64,000 bases of DNA from Branchiostoma floridae (GCF_000003815.2 NC_049995.1:8997802-9061801), one strand, 5' to 3'; shown: positions 21,268 to 56,599, counted from the first letter of the stretch. Translations and numbers: made by a program. Notes: a model not told the origin generated them from the sequence alone.

Positions 21268-23492
21268 TTCATTTCCAAGCATATCCTACGTGGCAAGACA
21301 GTATCATAAGCTGGGGAAGGAGTTTAGCCAGCAGAGGAGTAAATTGGCCACGCGGAATCTGCCGCAGGACGGAAAAACTCAAAGGCTATTATCAGCCTAT
21401 CGTTACCTAATCAAACTCTACTCAAACATGGCCAATTTACTCCTCTGCCGGCTAAACACCTTCCCCAGCTTATGTTACTGTCTTATGCCACGCAAGATCT
21501 GCTTGGAGATTATGCTTTCTTACAAATAGATTTATCTTTTTTTTAAATAAGGTAAGGCTGTCAGAGATAGCAGGCCTCACCCCCTCATAAGTCCATAATA
21601 GATAAGTCCATGGTCACAGTACAGAGGTGGTAAAAAAATATCATATGACATATACTAGAATGCCAAAGTAAATCCCAAAGTCAAAGAAGAACCAAATGAA
21701 GAATGTATATTTTCGTATACCATACCCTGTGGTTCAGTCATTTGTTCAAGCTTCCTGACCACCTTCATAATGAAGGCAACTTTTATTTGCACCCTCGCAT
21801 CAGTTTTTAGGTTGCCTAAGGATGTCACCCATACAATAAATTCAACTTGGCATAAAGGAAGAAAAGAACAAGTTGTGCGGGTGAAACTTGTGAGGTGCAG
21901 CTAATTTCTTACATTATGCTGGAAAGTGTATTTGTACTATGTACATGTAGCCCTGTCTTAGATGTATCCTGCTTTATTTTCTCCAGACTGCAGATAGAGT
22001 GGAAAGTTTGCCGACAGATGGTCCTGACTACACGGCTGGGGTTCCACTAGAGTCTGGGCATGGATTATGGAGACAACCGGAGGTCAGTCGTCTTTTACCA
22101 TCATTGGTTTACTGGTAGATGTAATTTGAAAAGAGCCCTTGAATACTTGTACATATATACCATTCAAGTCTAGAAGCCTGTTGAACTAACTATAAATGGA
22201 CAATATTAATTTATTGCCCATCAAATACCATAATTGTATACCTCTTCAACTGTTGTTCCATAATGTTCGTTCAATATACATGTACCACCAGTCTTTTGAT
22301 ACCTCATAATTACTACAAAACTGTATGCATCTATTGTTTTATAAAACAGTGCACTTTTTGTATTTGTCTATTGTCTACAAAATATAAAACCTTGTTGTAG
22401 AAATGATTTTGAAGTTCAAATCAGTTCTGAATCTCTTAGACACACAGTCTGAACTTTCTGCTTTTTTTTCAGCCTACAACAGTTGAACCCTCCACCAGCC
22501 AATCAGAGGAGGTGACTGATGGTGTCGCCATGACGACCAGCAGCTTGACCAATCAGGACCAGGTTGCACCGTTCTCTTGCGAGGTGAACCTGCTGGACCA
22601 CATCTGTGAGATGCAGGACGATGTGGAGAAACGACTAGAGATGATGGAGCAACACATCATTGGTCAGTTCTTATACTGTAACAGTAGAAGCTAGTTAATT
22701 GCACAATGGATTACTGCACAGTAGGGGTTTGCCCCAAGTTCTCTGTATGATTTATTGACCCTGAAGGATGCTTACTTTTACTAACTGAAGGGACCACCCT
22801 GAAGAAATAAAAGGTGTGGGTTCTGGTTCAGTGTACTGGTACAAGTCTGATTTTTTCTTGTTGGACTGGTCGGGAAAACACGGACCTGAAAAAAAATCAG
22901 TGGACCAGATTTTGGGCCAATTAGAAAATGAACAGATAATTATATATAGGCATTCACGTGTTTTGGGGCTTGCTGGTCCAAGAAACTAACAAGAGTAGAG
23001 TTATAGTCATTTCTACCAAGTTCCTACAGTCAAATGTAGAGTCATTTATCTAAAGATATGATAAAAGGCCAGAGGGAGTCGGAAACTCCATCAAACAGAT
23101 TCATTTGTAGCGAAATGGACCATTGTTTTGAGTTTCACCGATTCACAACTTCTCTCAGAGAATTAGGTCCGTACCGTAAGATATGGACCGGTTAGAACGC
23201 CGATATCAAACGTAAATTGATATACATGTAAAATATCGTATAAACTATGTCTCTACTACTACTACTACTAGTACACATGTAGTACAAGCGGTAAGATGTT
23301 TAAACTATAGGTTTAAGCAGTTTAAACAGTTGTTTTTGTTCCATCACAGCTCTAGAGACAGCCTGCGAGGCCCCGGCTACAACACGGGAGGGTCAGGACC
23401 CCCTGCACGACAGGTCAAAGGTCAAAGGTGAAATCAGACGACTGCTGAGTGACCTGAACAAAGTGCAGCTGTTGGTTGGCATCACCCAATAA
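789..23492 (+). CDS. PHF20: PHF20/PHF20L1-like chromatin reader (5'-partial, 22 exons)
   Basis: Known PHF20 family members read methyl-lysine and work with the MOF/NSL acetyltransferase complex in the nucleus. Exons, all with GT/AG borders: 789-954, 2929-3013, 3916-4004, 5046-5214, 5791-5928, 6651-6736, 6927-7111, 7551-7798, 8768-8947, 12396-12697, 13174-13198, 14137-14276, 15491-15602, 16303-16641, 17025-17227, 17945-18044, 18802-18994, 19812-20478, 21043-21234, 21987-22082, 22473-22662, 23350-23492. Phases match at every junction, giving about 1348 codons to a TAA at 23490. Domain order is Tudor, Tudor, basic/Ser-rich, Pro/Met-rich, C2H2, SR-like repeats with AT-hook, PHD, acidic, coiled C-terminus. 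This is the PHF20 order; the human protein is about 1010 residues, so this one is longer. The start codon and the beginning of Tudor 1 lie upstream of the window. An invertebrate gene probably predates the PHF20/PHF20L1 split, so the symbol stands for both. Confidence 0.93.
1415..1683. mobile_element. 269-bp MITE with perfect 9-bp target duplication (Mutator-like), copy 1
   Basis: The termini are long inverted repeats: it begins CATCCTCCTACGCAGGGA and ends with the reverse complement ...GTAGGAGGATG. The match runs about 60 bp inward. CACTAAGTC directly flanks both sides (1406-1414 and 1684-1692), a perfect 9-bp direct repeat. Nine-bp duplications are characteristic of Mutator-like elements. 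There is no transposase ORF, so this is a non-autonomous copy. A second copy of the same length lies at 49773-50041. Confidence 0.88.
1912..2899. mobile_element. hAT-like MITE interrupted by a second element
   Basis: It starts CAGGCTTTTAGCCAGG and ends ...AAAAGCCTG. An 8-bp direct repeat TCATTAAA flanks it exactly (1904-1911 and 2900-2907), as expected of hAT transposons. Its sequence matches the uninterrupted 326-bp copy at 9355-9680 in reverse orientation, except for an extra block at 2183-2787. No ORF is present. Confidence 0.85.
2183..2787. mobile_element. 605-bp MITE with TTAACGCGCA subterminal repeats, nested in the hAT-like MITE
   Basis: Both ends carry inverted G/C-rich termini (GGGAACGGGTTTT and ...AAAACCCCAACCC). 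Next to each lie several copies of a TTAACGCGCA-type motif, inverted between the two ends. CACCATGG occurs on both sides (2175-2182 and 2788-2795), an 8-bp target duplication. Removing the block restores the host MITE. AT-rich interior, no ORF. Confidence 0.8.
5046..7111 (+). other. PHF20: Basic, serine-rich linker exons of PHF20
   Basis: Exons 5046-5214, 5791-5928, 6651-6736 and 6927-7111 encode low-complexity, Ser/Arg/Lys-rich sequence (for example [20 protein letters not shown] and [13 protein letters not shown]). It contains basic clusters that could act as nuclear localisation signals. No folded domain is recognisable; the exons are placed by frame continuity and clean splice sites. Confidence 0.75.
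6230..6525 (-). mobile_element. tRNA-derived SINE (minus strand)
   Basis: Read on the minus strand from 6525, it has a tRNA-like head with an A-box-like TAGTCCAGTGGTTAGCGG and a B-box-like GAGTTTGATCCCGG about 30 bases downstream. A non-tRNA body follows (GGACAGGACGTTAAGCCG), shared with the SINE at 9186. There is no cloverleaf with a proper acceptor stem, so this is not a tRNA gene. It sits in a PHF20 intron. Confidence 0.65.
9186..9735 (+). mobile_element. tRNA-derived SINE split by a MITE
   Basis: The left part (about 9186-9354) has a tRNA-like head: GTAGCGTAACGGTAGA (A box) and GGGTTTGAGTTCC (B box). The right part (9681-9735) resumes at the 8-bp duplication with CTCGGACAGGACGTTAAATCGAGGTCCC, the body sequence seen in other SINEs here. 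The intervening 9355-9680 is a hAT-like MITE. Confidence 0.72.
9355..9680. mobile_element. hAT-like MITE, 326 bp, inserted in a SINE
   Basis: It begins CAGGCTTTTAGCTAGG and ends CCTGGCTAAAAGCCTG, 16-bp near-perfect terminal inverted repeats. Flanked by an 8-bp direct repeat CTCGGACA (9347-9354 and 9681-9688). It is the same family as 1912-2899. A diverged partial relative without clear ends is visible around 39390-39510. Confidence 0.88.
9907..10116. mobile_element. Inverted-repeat element (GGGGTGCCTA termini)
   Basis: The left end GGGGTGCCTAAGCACGAACC pairs with the right end ...TAGGCACCCC, and inner segments such as 'cataaggtttgtgcaaatcgcg' are repeated in both orientations. There is no ORF and no clear target duplication. 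It lies in the PHF20 intron 8948-12395. Confidence 0.6.
11286..11863 (+). mobile_element. Internally deleted mariner element
   Basis: Terminal inverted repeats of about 33 bp (CGAGGGGCGTGCAATAAGTA... and ...ATTGCACGCCCCTCG) are flanked by TA dinucleotides (11284-11285 and 11864-11865), as for Tc1/mariner. From 11469 an ORF starts [17 protein letters not shown] and continues to APRPGRPS, resembling the helix-turn-helix DNA-binding domain of mariner transposases. After about 75 codons it jumps to the extreme C-terminus ([15 protein letters not shown]) in another frame. The whole DDE/D catalytic core is missing, so it cannot encode an active transposase. Ends appear well kept, so mobilisation in trans is conceivable. 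Confidence 0.88.
13174..13198 (+). other. PHF20: 25-nt microexon of PHF20
   Basis: The segment is bounded by ...ttttcctgaacag and gtaagt and encodes SKKHSREP plus one base. The preceding exon ends in phase 0 and the zinc-finger exon needs phase 1, so this microexon (or an equivalent) is required to keep the frame. Confidence 0.75.
13703..14112 (+). repeat. Dispersed GGTCC-rich repeat, copy 1
   Basis: This starts around TTTTTTCTTATTGGACTGGTCC and ends around ...CTGTACTGGTACCCACCCC. The same succession of motifs (GGACCGGATGTTGG, GAACAGATTATAT, CATTTCTACCAAGTT, CAATGAATTAGGTCC-like) recurs at about 22830-23190 on this strand. It also recurs at 48405-48735 and 52555-52750 in reverse orientation. 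There is no coding capacity; it is probably a non-autonomous transposon of unassigned type. Confidence 0.65.
14137..14276 (+). other. PHF20: C2H2 zinc-finger exon of PHF20
   Basis: The exon encodes [19 protein letters not shown] followed by CHKKHYHE. Spacing is C-x4-C-x12-H-x4-H, a C2H2 finger like the single finger of vertebrate PHF20. Acceptor ttgttacag, donor gtgtgt. Confidence 0.9.
14300..14600. repeat. Cluster of GTTGCAC/GTGCAAC palindromes
   Basis: 'Ggttgcacagtgtgcaacctg' at about 14314 and its inverse-like partner 'gttgcaccctgtgcaacctg' at about 14515 bracket a 200-bp segment. There are extra AGTTGCAC copies between and after them. It looks like a small inverted-repeat element just downstream of the zinc-finger exon donor. 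No ORF. Confidence 0.5.
15025..15395. mobile_element. 371-bp MITE with CAGGGCTCGAAAT termini
   Basis: It begins CAGGGCTCGAAATTCA and ends ...GTATTTCGAGCCCTG. AGTTG flanks both sides (15020-15024 and 15396-15400), a 5-bp direct repeat. Inner GGTGCACC / GGGTGCAC motifs are arranged in both orientations. A diverged relative (AAATAGGTG...GGTGCACC) is visible around 29330-29370 in an ABCC4 intron. The superfamily is uncertain. Confidence 0.75.
16303..16641 (+). other. PHF20: PHF20 exon with HPSESRSR repeats and an AT-hook
   Basis: After [17 protein letters not shown] the exon encodes about four near-perfect copies of an eight-residue unit HPSESRSR, written by a 24-bp DNA repeat. It then has [13 protein letters not shown], an AT-hook core (RGRP). 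Vertebrate PHF20 also has an AT-hook between the Tudors and the PHD. The SR-like repeat could be a phosphorylation target (inference). The - strand reading frame across it is an antisense shadow. Confidence 0.85.
17193..17452 (+). repeat. Tandem array of exon end, splice donor and (GTAAAT)n
   Basis: The 33-nt exon end AACTACCCTGAGGAGGATGG...ATACAG plus GT and a run of GTAAAT hexamers is repeated four times. Copies begin at 17195, 17260, 17325 and 17414 (periods 65, 65, 89; the last is longer by four hexamers). Donor GT dinucleotides are at 17228, 17293, 17358 and 17447. Only the first keeps the protein frame. Confidence 0.95.
17475..17660. repeat. Dispersed repeat shared with 28830-29060
   Basis: The segment with TTATTGGGT, 'actcaggtgacctcaatatgacagttattgccccaggtg' phrasing and a 'gaactactcacac' tail recurs around 28830-29060. 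The downstream part of that copy (GGACCTCCATTTAACGTC) resembles the bodies of the tRNA-derived SINEs here. It is probably a SINE-related repeat; the exact ends are unclear. Confidence 0.5.
18312..18323 (+). other. PHF20: Candidate 12-nt microexon in PHF20
   Basis: A long CT tract (18283-18300) and TGCTGCAG precede ATGTCTCGACAG, which is followed by GTATTT. With the surrounding phase-1 exons the 12 nt add exactly Asp-Val-Ser-Thr and preserve the frame immediately after the PHD finger. Vertebrate homologues join the flanking exons directly, so this would be an optional microexon. Only the splice signals and the phase support it. Confidence 0.4.
19072..19580. repeat. 18-bp minisatellite in a PHF20 intron
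   Basis: About 27 units of GGTACRGACACTACTGGG lie between exons 18802-18994 and 19812-20478. Variants ACAG and ACGG tend to alternate, giving a 36-bp higher-order unit. Because the unit is a multiple of three and lacks stops, several frames on both strands stay open (for example repeated TGGTDT). These are not genes. Confidence 0.95.
19812..20478 (+). other. PHF20: Large acidic exon of PHF20
   Basis: A 667-nt exon beginning [10 protein letters not shown], which matches the conserved segment after the PHD in PHF20 proteins. It is followed by glutamate/aspartate runs and a long Ser/Thr/Gln-rich disordered stretch. Phase 2 in, phase 0 out. The preceding exon 18802-18994 ([13 protein letters not shown] ... 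[12 protein letters not shown]) is the other half of this conserved post-PHD block. Confidence 0.88.
20524..20735. mobile_element. CGCGG palindromic MITE, copy 1 (full length)
   Basis: Starts TACTGTAAATGCATTTAAG and ends ...TGCATTTACAGTA; the two halves are inverted and rich in TTCGCGG / CCGCGAA. Length 212 bp. The TA at each end fits a TA target duplication (Tc1/mariner-like). Other copies: 39598-39783, 41366-41565, 47518-47729, 52153-52329, 57618-57735. Confidence 0.9.
20815..21040. repeat. SINE body remnant with (ATTG)n tail
   Basis: Contains TTCTTTAACGTGCACAAGGTGTGGCTC...CATGGGGCCTC, related to the SINE bodies at 29020 and 33660. It ends in a run of ATTG repeats at about 21001-21035, just before the acceptor of exon 21043. 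The tRNA-like head is not preserved. Confidence 0.5.
21235..21264. repeat. (GT)n microsatellite at an exon donor
   Basis: Fifteen GT dinucleotides follow directly after exon 21043-21234 (GCACAG|GTGTGTGT). The authentic donor is the first GT of the repeat, so many overlapping GT sites are adjacent. Confidence 0.9.
21274..21507. mobile_element. Long-TIR MITE (AAGCTGGGGAAGGAG family)
   Basis: About 75 bp at the left end (TCCAAGCATATCC ... AGTAAATTGGCCA) are inverted at the right end (TGGCCAATTTACTCC ... TGCTTGGA), with a short unique centre. Related halves occur at 35573-35660, 35718-35894 and 58545-58615. Confidence 0.8.
22473..23492 (+). other. PHF20: C-terminal exons and stop of PHF20
   Basis: Exon 22473-22662 encodes [20 protein letters not shown] and exon 23350-23492 encodes [16 protein letters not shown] before TAA. 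The pattern of a short amphipathic helix, spacer and a final leucine-rich helix is the conserved PHF20/PHF20L1 C-terminus. This confirms that the gene model ends here. Confidence 0.9.
22830..23190 (+). repeat. Dispersed GGTCC-rich repeat, copy 2
   Basis: It shares successive motifs with 13703-14112 in the same orientation (TTGTTGGACTGGTC, GAACAGATAATTATAT, CATTTCTACCAAGTT, CCATTGTTTTGAGT). It lies in the last PHF20 intron. Confidence 0.6.
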
Positions 23493-26400
23493 CCATTCAA
23501 TGTAGACCCAAGTTAACATCGAAATGCCGTGTCTAAGTTTTGTTAGTCACAATATGAGTCTCCTAAGGCCTAGAAAAACAATGCTGGTTTCCTGACTGAC
23601 CCTAGCAAAGACTTGCCGACACTAGCCTTTTTGCGTGTAGGGGAGGTCGATTTATGAACCATTTTGGTCGGAGGGATTAAAATGTTGTTGACATGTTTTT
23701 GGACATGTTTTCTTCTCATTCGGTTGCAGTAGAAAATTGTTTGTGCAGTGTTTATCCATATGATTCCGGCCCAGGCTTCACACCCTAGAGAGCCCCGCTA
23801 TCCGTATAAACTATAATTAAGATTTTATGTTGAATATGACCATCTCCTGATGATTTACAACATTTCAATTTTACAATAATATGATAATTATTGTTAAACT
23901 GTATTTGTTGGATCACTTTGACAGAAATCTTTGAAAATGACGAGAGATAATACCTATCTCCCAACCTTAATTTTTCAGCACCGTAATTGGAAACTCAGCA
24001 TTTATTATCTTTGCCTAAATCTTCAAAAATGATTTATTAGCTATTTCTAACGTACAGTATATGAAATATACATGATATATAGTGTTCAGACGATACACTT
24101 CAAGTTGCAGGTATTAAAGTAGCTATGACACAAATTGCATTGATACATTGTAAGGTTTTCAACTATATGTTAACTGTATGTCTAGTTTGAAGAATATTTT
24201 GATCTTGCTATATGTACTTTGCTTGTCAAAGTAGCAATATGCAGACTTCTACATCATGATGGTTTGATAGCTTATTGCTCTGTGAATACAGCAAAGATTT
24301 GTATGAAGCAAAAATATTGGTCCATGTGGAAAATAGGAAAGGAAAGAAAGCTATTTCATTGGCTGAAGTAGAAATGAGATTTTTCACATATGTTAAATTA
24401 TATATAAAGTTGTTAGATAATTTTGTTTCTGTGATTGTCTTTTCCATGATGCCTTGCCTTGCTTGATCTACACATGTACATACTTGAAGTTTTGTAGGTA
24501 TGAAAAGACATTGATGTTTCATGTTGGCTCCTGTGTGTTTTGTCTAAACACTTCTAAGCTAAGTCAGCTTTTTCTAAGATTTTTTGCATGACTGTGTGTG
24601 TATCTTTGTGTCTCTGTGACTGAATGCATGTGTGTGTGTGTTAGAAAGTGTGTGTGTTCAAATTTGCCTAAATATGCTAAAATAAGCCTATCATAATTAA
24701 CAGTCGCAATGTCAAAGAGATTTAGCTACAATGCCAAACAGTCACAATGCCAAACAGTCACAATGCCAAACAGTCACAATGCCAAACAGTTACAATGTCC
24801 AAGACATTAAAAGCTGTTTGCATCTTGGACAGTCTTCATTTACTACATGTATAATGCAGCTAAGAATATTTTAACACACACACAAAAAAACATTTTAAAA
24901 CGTATTCAACATACAATGAATGATTTATTGCCAGATGACAATTAGATATGGCTTCAATCAATTATCAAGTTACATACTTGCAACAAGGACGTATGTATTG
25001 GTCTGATCACAATTTGTACCTTATACTACAAGTTATAGTACTTAACACTGGTTGTCACATTTCTATCTTCAACATAGGATAAGCGCAATGAAGTGGTTTC
25101 AAACTCTTACAGTAAAACCTTCCAACTTATACAATGTAAACATAAATCAATTTCCAAACTGTGTTCAACTATATATCTATATACTATATAACCTTGCTAA
25201 CCAAAAATGCAAACTAAAACACCTTCTATCTACAGAAATACTAGAGGCAAAACCTAAACATGGAGCCAATCTTATCTATATACATCTCTTGAATGTCTAC
25301 GAATTGTGCATTACAACATTCTAACCATTTCTTACACAAATGCTTAAATATGTAGTATTCTTCATACTTAAGCTAAGACTCTGCATTCATCATAATTGCA
25401 AAGTATAACAGACCATTCCTAACTGTCATGACTTAATGCTCTAGCCATATTGCATTTTGGGTCAATACATTTCTATAAGCTAGTTCATGGTTTGACCTAC
25501 ACATGTGCATTGAGATGCATCATGGGTATATGTCAAAGGTGAAGGCCCCAACAGTTCTTTTCTAGACCATGACTAATACATGTCAGACATGTTTTGTTTA
25601 TGTTTCAGGGGGCTTGAACTTTGACACATACATAGTAGGTGGTAGTAAGGACTTAGTACCTCCTTGGTTTGTGAGAATTTTTATATCAGCTAAAAACAAT
25701 AACTTCTTAAATCTATATGTGAGCTTATCTCTAATTATAATAGCTGTCTATAAATAAGTAAGAGGTAATTTGGCATTATTGCATCTCTAAGACAAATTGC
25801 AACAATTTGGTACATAATATTATGATGATTAAATCAAAACTCTTGAAAGAGAAACCAGCAACAATGTAGAAATTTTATCTTAATAATACTCTGTTGACTT
25901 CCTAAAAAGTTTCATGGCAATCGTTACAGATCTAACTCAAGATAAAGTTCCTGAATTAATATCAGAAAGCATGCTGAACTTATTCTTCAGCAGTAATACA
26001 TGAACAAGGCACTATTGCACCATTCGCACAGTCAGGAAGGCACACTGTCATAACTTTTTTATGTAGTGGCACATGTAATGTATCTGATAGCATTCATTCA
26101 GTGTTCTACAATGTCATCTAAAAAAACTAATAAAATAATTTCACAAGTCATGATAAAAAAAATTGAAAACATTGTATGGGCATTGAAATCAAATCATCTT
26201 TGAATTAAGATTGCACAAGTATTGGTTCCCTGTATTAGACACCTGCAGTCTAAATAAACATTCTGTCTATTTATGATTTGGTCGTCGGATTAAAGACCAC
26301 AGGTACAGTAATGCTAAGGACACAACTCTCCATACGTGCAAATACGTGCTGTCTACATGCCAAAATGTGAGCAATCTTTTGGGATCCGTAAGTGGTAAGT

Positions 26401-27274
26401 ACCGCCTCCGTACAAACTCGTAGGGAATCCGACAGATTTGGGAGCATGCAGACACGCCGCAGATCTTTACGTGCAGGCAAAACTTTGTGTGCCATCGGGC
26501 TGCGGTTTCGCCCCCCGTACGTGCCAGTACGGGCAACACGTCTGCCCTGTACAGCCTGAACGTTTTCAGAAATACGTAGCCTTCCCAAAAAAACGTATGG
26601 ACAAATTGCACGTATGGCGGGTTGTGCCCTTAGCTTAACTCACGGTTATAGGTCCAGTCATAGACTTTTCAAGTTAAAACTTCTATGCCTGTACCTGTAC
26701 CTGATGTTACAGTCAGGTACACATCCCTACTATGTAACATGAGAAAGGCACATTTATCACACTATTCTATTTAGTGGCACATCTGCAATATCATCAGCTA
26801 AAAACATTTTGTTAAAATTTCCACATAGCAAACAGTTAACATTTCCACAAACAAAACATTGTACAGAATAGAGTCAAATGGAATAGAGTCAAAACCGTGC
26901 AAGTCAGAGTCAAACAATCCTAACCACAGTAAAGAAAAAAGCGAAGTGGTACGGTCACATGTCACGGTCATCAGAACTACCCGAAACTATCCAGAAACTG
27001 CCCAGGGATGGAAAAAGAGAGGTAGACGACAGAAAAGATGGGGGTATATTAATATCAGAATGGATAGGCATGACACTAAATGAAATACACAAAGAAAAAC
27101 AGAGAAGGGTGGAAAAACTGGTAGCTAGATCTCTTGTGGTGCCCCAACAGTCAAATAGTTCGTGTGATGAGAGGGTGAGAAAGAGTCAAAATCTAAACAG
27201 TGGTAAAAAATTCCATCATCCAAAGAGTCCAATCTAAACTGTAAAGAATTCTCCATTACATAAGAGTTTAAAAT
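23493..27274. other. Convergent intergenic region and 3' UTRs of PHF20 (+) and ABCC4 (-)
   Basis: No coding exon is recognised. The AT-rich sequence after 23492 is presumably the PHF20 3' UTR. On the minus strand an AATAAA hexamer at about 24922-24927 is one candidate poly(A) signal for ABCC4, which would give a long 3' UTR. A 16-bp minisatellite (CACAATGCCAAACAGT, about 24731-24796) and an inverted-repeat element (26313-26634) are present. The UTR ends cannot be fixed from sequence alone. Confidence 0.5.
26313..26634. mobile_element. MITE with GCTAAGG...CCTTAGC ends
   Basis: The left end GCTAAGGACACAACTCTCC, then ATACGTGCAA, is inverted at the right end (TTGCACGTATGGCGGGTTGTGCCCTTAGC, about 28 bp imperfect). 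The interior is rich in TACGTG/CACGTA words. About 322 bp, no clear target duplication, no ORF. Confidence 0.7.
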
Positions 27275-53523
<26,249 letters not shown>

Positions 53524-54895
53524 CGTGACCCCCACGCGTGCGTGATCTAACGGTGCCAGGGTCCAGGCGACGACGTCCGGGTAAATTCTCACCGCGATAC
53601 GGCGATTTTTCAGCGTGGCTGGGGCTCAACAATCCGTTTGTATCACCGTGTCCACTTACAAAGACAGGAATCGTTCGTATAAAAGCCCAATAATAGCCAG
53701 TTTCCGTTCTCTTGAGTTCCTTTTGCCATCTGCTTCATCCTCGTGGATTACGTAAACAAATTGCGGTCATTGGGTCATCTGTTGCAACTATTTGTATTGT
53801 AGGGGTGTTCTGTGTTTGATAAAGCTGACCAACTAGCCTTAGTGACCGCTTTTTCTCGGCTCTATCCATTTTAAAATGATAAATCATTTTTGATAATATC
53901 CAATAAGACACTGATTGCAATCTTTGTGTGCTTTCTGTACACGTTAACGATTTTAAAGTTCTACCCATATTACAGTAGACTATTCCATTGACACAGATGT
54001 TTCTTTCTTAGGGAAATAATGAGAAGATACAAATGTGGGTTCAAATTCATTTCTCTGTCTACAATTAGGCATTTCTAAAACGGAAGAGTACGAAGAGTTC
54101 TTCGGTCGAGCTATGAAAACGGGAAGAGCAAAGCCCTTCAATGTCATTCTGTCATCAATGTCAATGAATTTAAAAGTTTTACAACTTCCCTGTATGAACT
54201 GTCGAAATCCGGATCTAACAAACTAAAAAGACTAGAAATAGTTTGTAGACAACAGAATACACCCGTCTCCCTGGCCCTGGAAGCCTCAACTTAGTTTTAT
54301 GCATATTCAAGAAATTATGAAGATGAGCCACACTGGGTCACGTGAGATCAGGGATGTCACATAACGACGATCTGCCTGCATTAAATCGATGTACAGTGTA
54401 TACGTACATAGCTATTAGATTTAACATTTCCATAAATTTCAGTGTCATAAGTGCCTTCATTTGCCAAATGTTAAAAACCCCTATTACCCCTATCAAAAAT
54501 AATATTGCCCAAGACGACTCGTTTATTTACATGGCGCGTTCATAGTGCATGAAGCTACAGGAAACCTCCCATATTGTTCATTCTATGATACGATATTTCC
54601 CTAGATCATGAGAAAAATTTACAATAACCAATAAACATGCTTTCTTTGTTTATAGCAATTAGAAACTACACTTTGTCACTCCCCGCAAGAGGCACTTTTT
54701 CGCTAGCGCAGCAGTGTCGTGTACAACCACGCCACTCAGAACCTAGTGTGTAGGACTTTGCGCGCGATTGCCTTTCACCAATCTAACTTTTGAGATCAGT
54801 TGGACTGGCTAAAAGGGAATACCGCTAGAAGCCGTTCAATGTTTGGCTAGGAATGGAGTAATACATGTATGAGACAATAAAGACCACAGGAAGAG

Positions 54896-54995
54896 NNNNN
54901 NNNNNNNNNNNNNNNNNNNNNNNNNNNNNNNNNNNNNNNNNNNNNNNNNNNNNNNNNNNNNNNNNNNNNNNNNNNNNNNNNNNNNNNNNNNNNNN
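54896..54995. other. Assembly gap (100 N)
   Basis: Exactly 100 consecutive N. The round number suggests a placeholder of unknown true length. Confidence 0.99.
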
Positions 54996-55127
54996 ATGGC
55001 GCCGGAACGAGTCTGCAAGTGGTACAAGTTGGGCTTTCCACCACTATAAGGTGAAACGCTGCAAAATATTTGCAGTTATAGTAGAATGCCCAACTGCCAC
55101 CACCTCCAGCCTCGTTCTGGTGCCATG
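54996..55127. mobile_element. Foldback element abutting the assembly gap
   Basis: ATGGCGCCGGAACGAG at the left and CTCGTTCTGGTGCCAT at the right are inverted, and inner segments (GTTGGGC...CCACCACT / GCCACCACC...GCCCAAC) also pair. The element may extend into the gap. Confidence 0.65.
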
Positions 55128-55358
55128 ACCCGGGATGACCCCGGAAATCCAACATGGCCGCCATAACTGGAGTTAACTCTGTGGATCTGAATAAAGTCAA
55201 GTCACGTCAAACATCTTAGAAGGGTCGTGAGAATTTGTCCGCCCTCCTGAAAATCATAGCATCGCCGGTTCCCCAACCACTTCTGAAACATCTTGAATCG
55301 CAAGGTCAAGATTCTCACCATTTAGATCCATCCATTTTGAAGATTGTAAGTGGGGACA

Positions 55359-55755
55359 GAGTACTAAAAATTACTTCGTTATTTTTCAACAAGGCTCGAA
55401 AGCGCCTGAGGTAACCGCTAAGCGAACCTTTCGGAAACCGCAAAGTGACCTCATACGATGGAACTTCCAGAATCTTAAACAAAGGGTGCGCTACTTTCAA
55501 CACTTGAATTTCACAGTAAAACCCGTGAAGATTAGGCAAAAAGCAATTTGAGTTCTAAAAATTACTTCCTTACTTTTCTACAAGGCTCGAAAGCGAATGA
55601 AGCTTCGCCTTGGGTAACCGCTAAGCGAACCTTTCGGTAACCGCAAAGTGACCTCATACGATGGAACTTCCAGAATCTTAAACAAAGTGTGCGTTACTTT
55701 CAACACTTGAATTTCATAGTAAAACCAGTGGACAGAGAGTAGAAATCATTTGAGT
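55359..55755. repeat. Tandem duplication, about 200-bp unit, two copies
   Basis: Segments beginning CTAAAAATTACTTC and running through GGTAACCGCTAAGCGAACC, CCTCATACGATGGAACTTCC and CACTTGAATTTCA occur at about 55359-55554 and 55555-55745. The second has a small insertion (GAATGAAGCTTCGCC). A third start (TACTAGAAATTACTTC) decays after 55755. Confidence 0.85.
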
Positions 55756-56599
55756 ACTAGAAATTACTTCGTTGCTTTTCTGTAAGGCTCTAAAACTATT
55801 GGAATAACTGCTAAAGTCGGGGACCCGGACGTTCCTTTTTTTATTCTTTTTTGTCATCGTTGTCTTGATCTTAGACGCTTTTGACGTCAAGATTCCAAAG
55901 TGTAATATAATCATAATTACAATGCTAATAAGTATAACTGTTCTTAGTTATAGATAGACAGAAAAATTCACTGCCATCGATAACCAAATCAGTATACGTC
56001 ATTGTACAACTCCCACTGGCAGTTGAATTAAATTTCTTTTTAGCAAAATTCATTTCGATTCATCTTCTCTTCTGCTTTAGACTGGTGACTCTCTCTTCAT
56101 ATGATAAGACAACTCATAAAGTTTTGTGTCAATCGTTTCTTACGGCTCAAGGCCACAGATAAAAGTTAACTAATGATTATTGCATTTGTTCATATTCTAT
56201 GTTATAGGCATATGCACCTGTCCCCGAGCACCATCCACCCTAAGTGGGCATGCCTGTACTTGGTGCTGAACGACCACACAAGCAAACACGACTGTCCTTG
56301 CACAGTGCACACGGTGTAACAATCCCTGTGTACTTAAGTCATGAAACTTATCTAGCTTGCCTTTACTTTTTTCAGTTTCCTCTGTACACTAAATAGGGCC
56401 CCGTAACATGTGAAAAAAAAGTTGGCAAACATACAAAACAATCATAATAAGTTATATCAAAATGTATCAGGTTTATAATTTTTCATTTTACTCTATCAAT
56501 GAGACAGTACAATGTACAAGTGCATTTCATCCTCAACTGTATTTCATGTAATGATTATTGTCTTACATAAGATTCAAATTGGCAGAATAAAAGAGACAA

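Noticed and set aside
26267-26638. Frames of 66-114 codons on both strands
   Set aside because: They lie within the GCTAAGG MITE and are not conserved.
53735-53968. 77-codon minus-strand frame upstream of ABCC4 exon 1
   Set aside because: It does not splice in phase to exon 1, which has its own start codon; most likely 5' flanking sequence.
54836-55200. Open frames running through the N gap
   Set aside because: The gap is untranslatable; frames are an artefact of N being read through, with a foldback element on the right.
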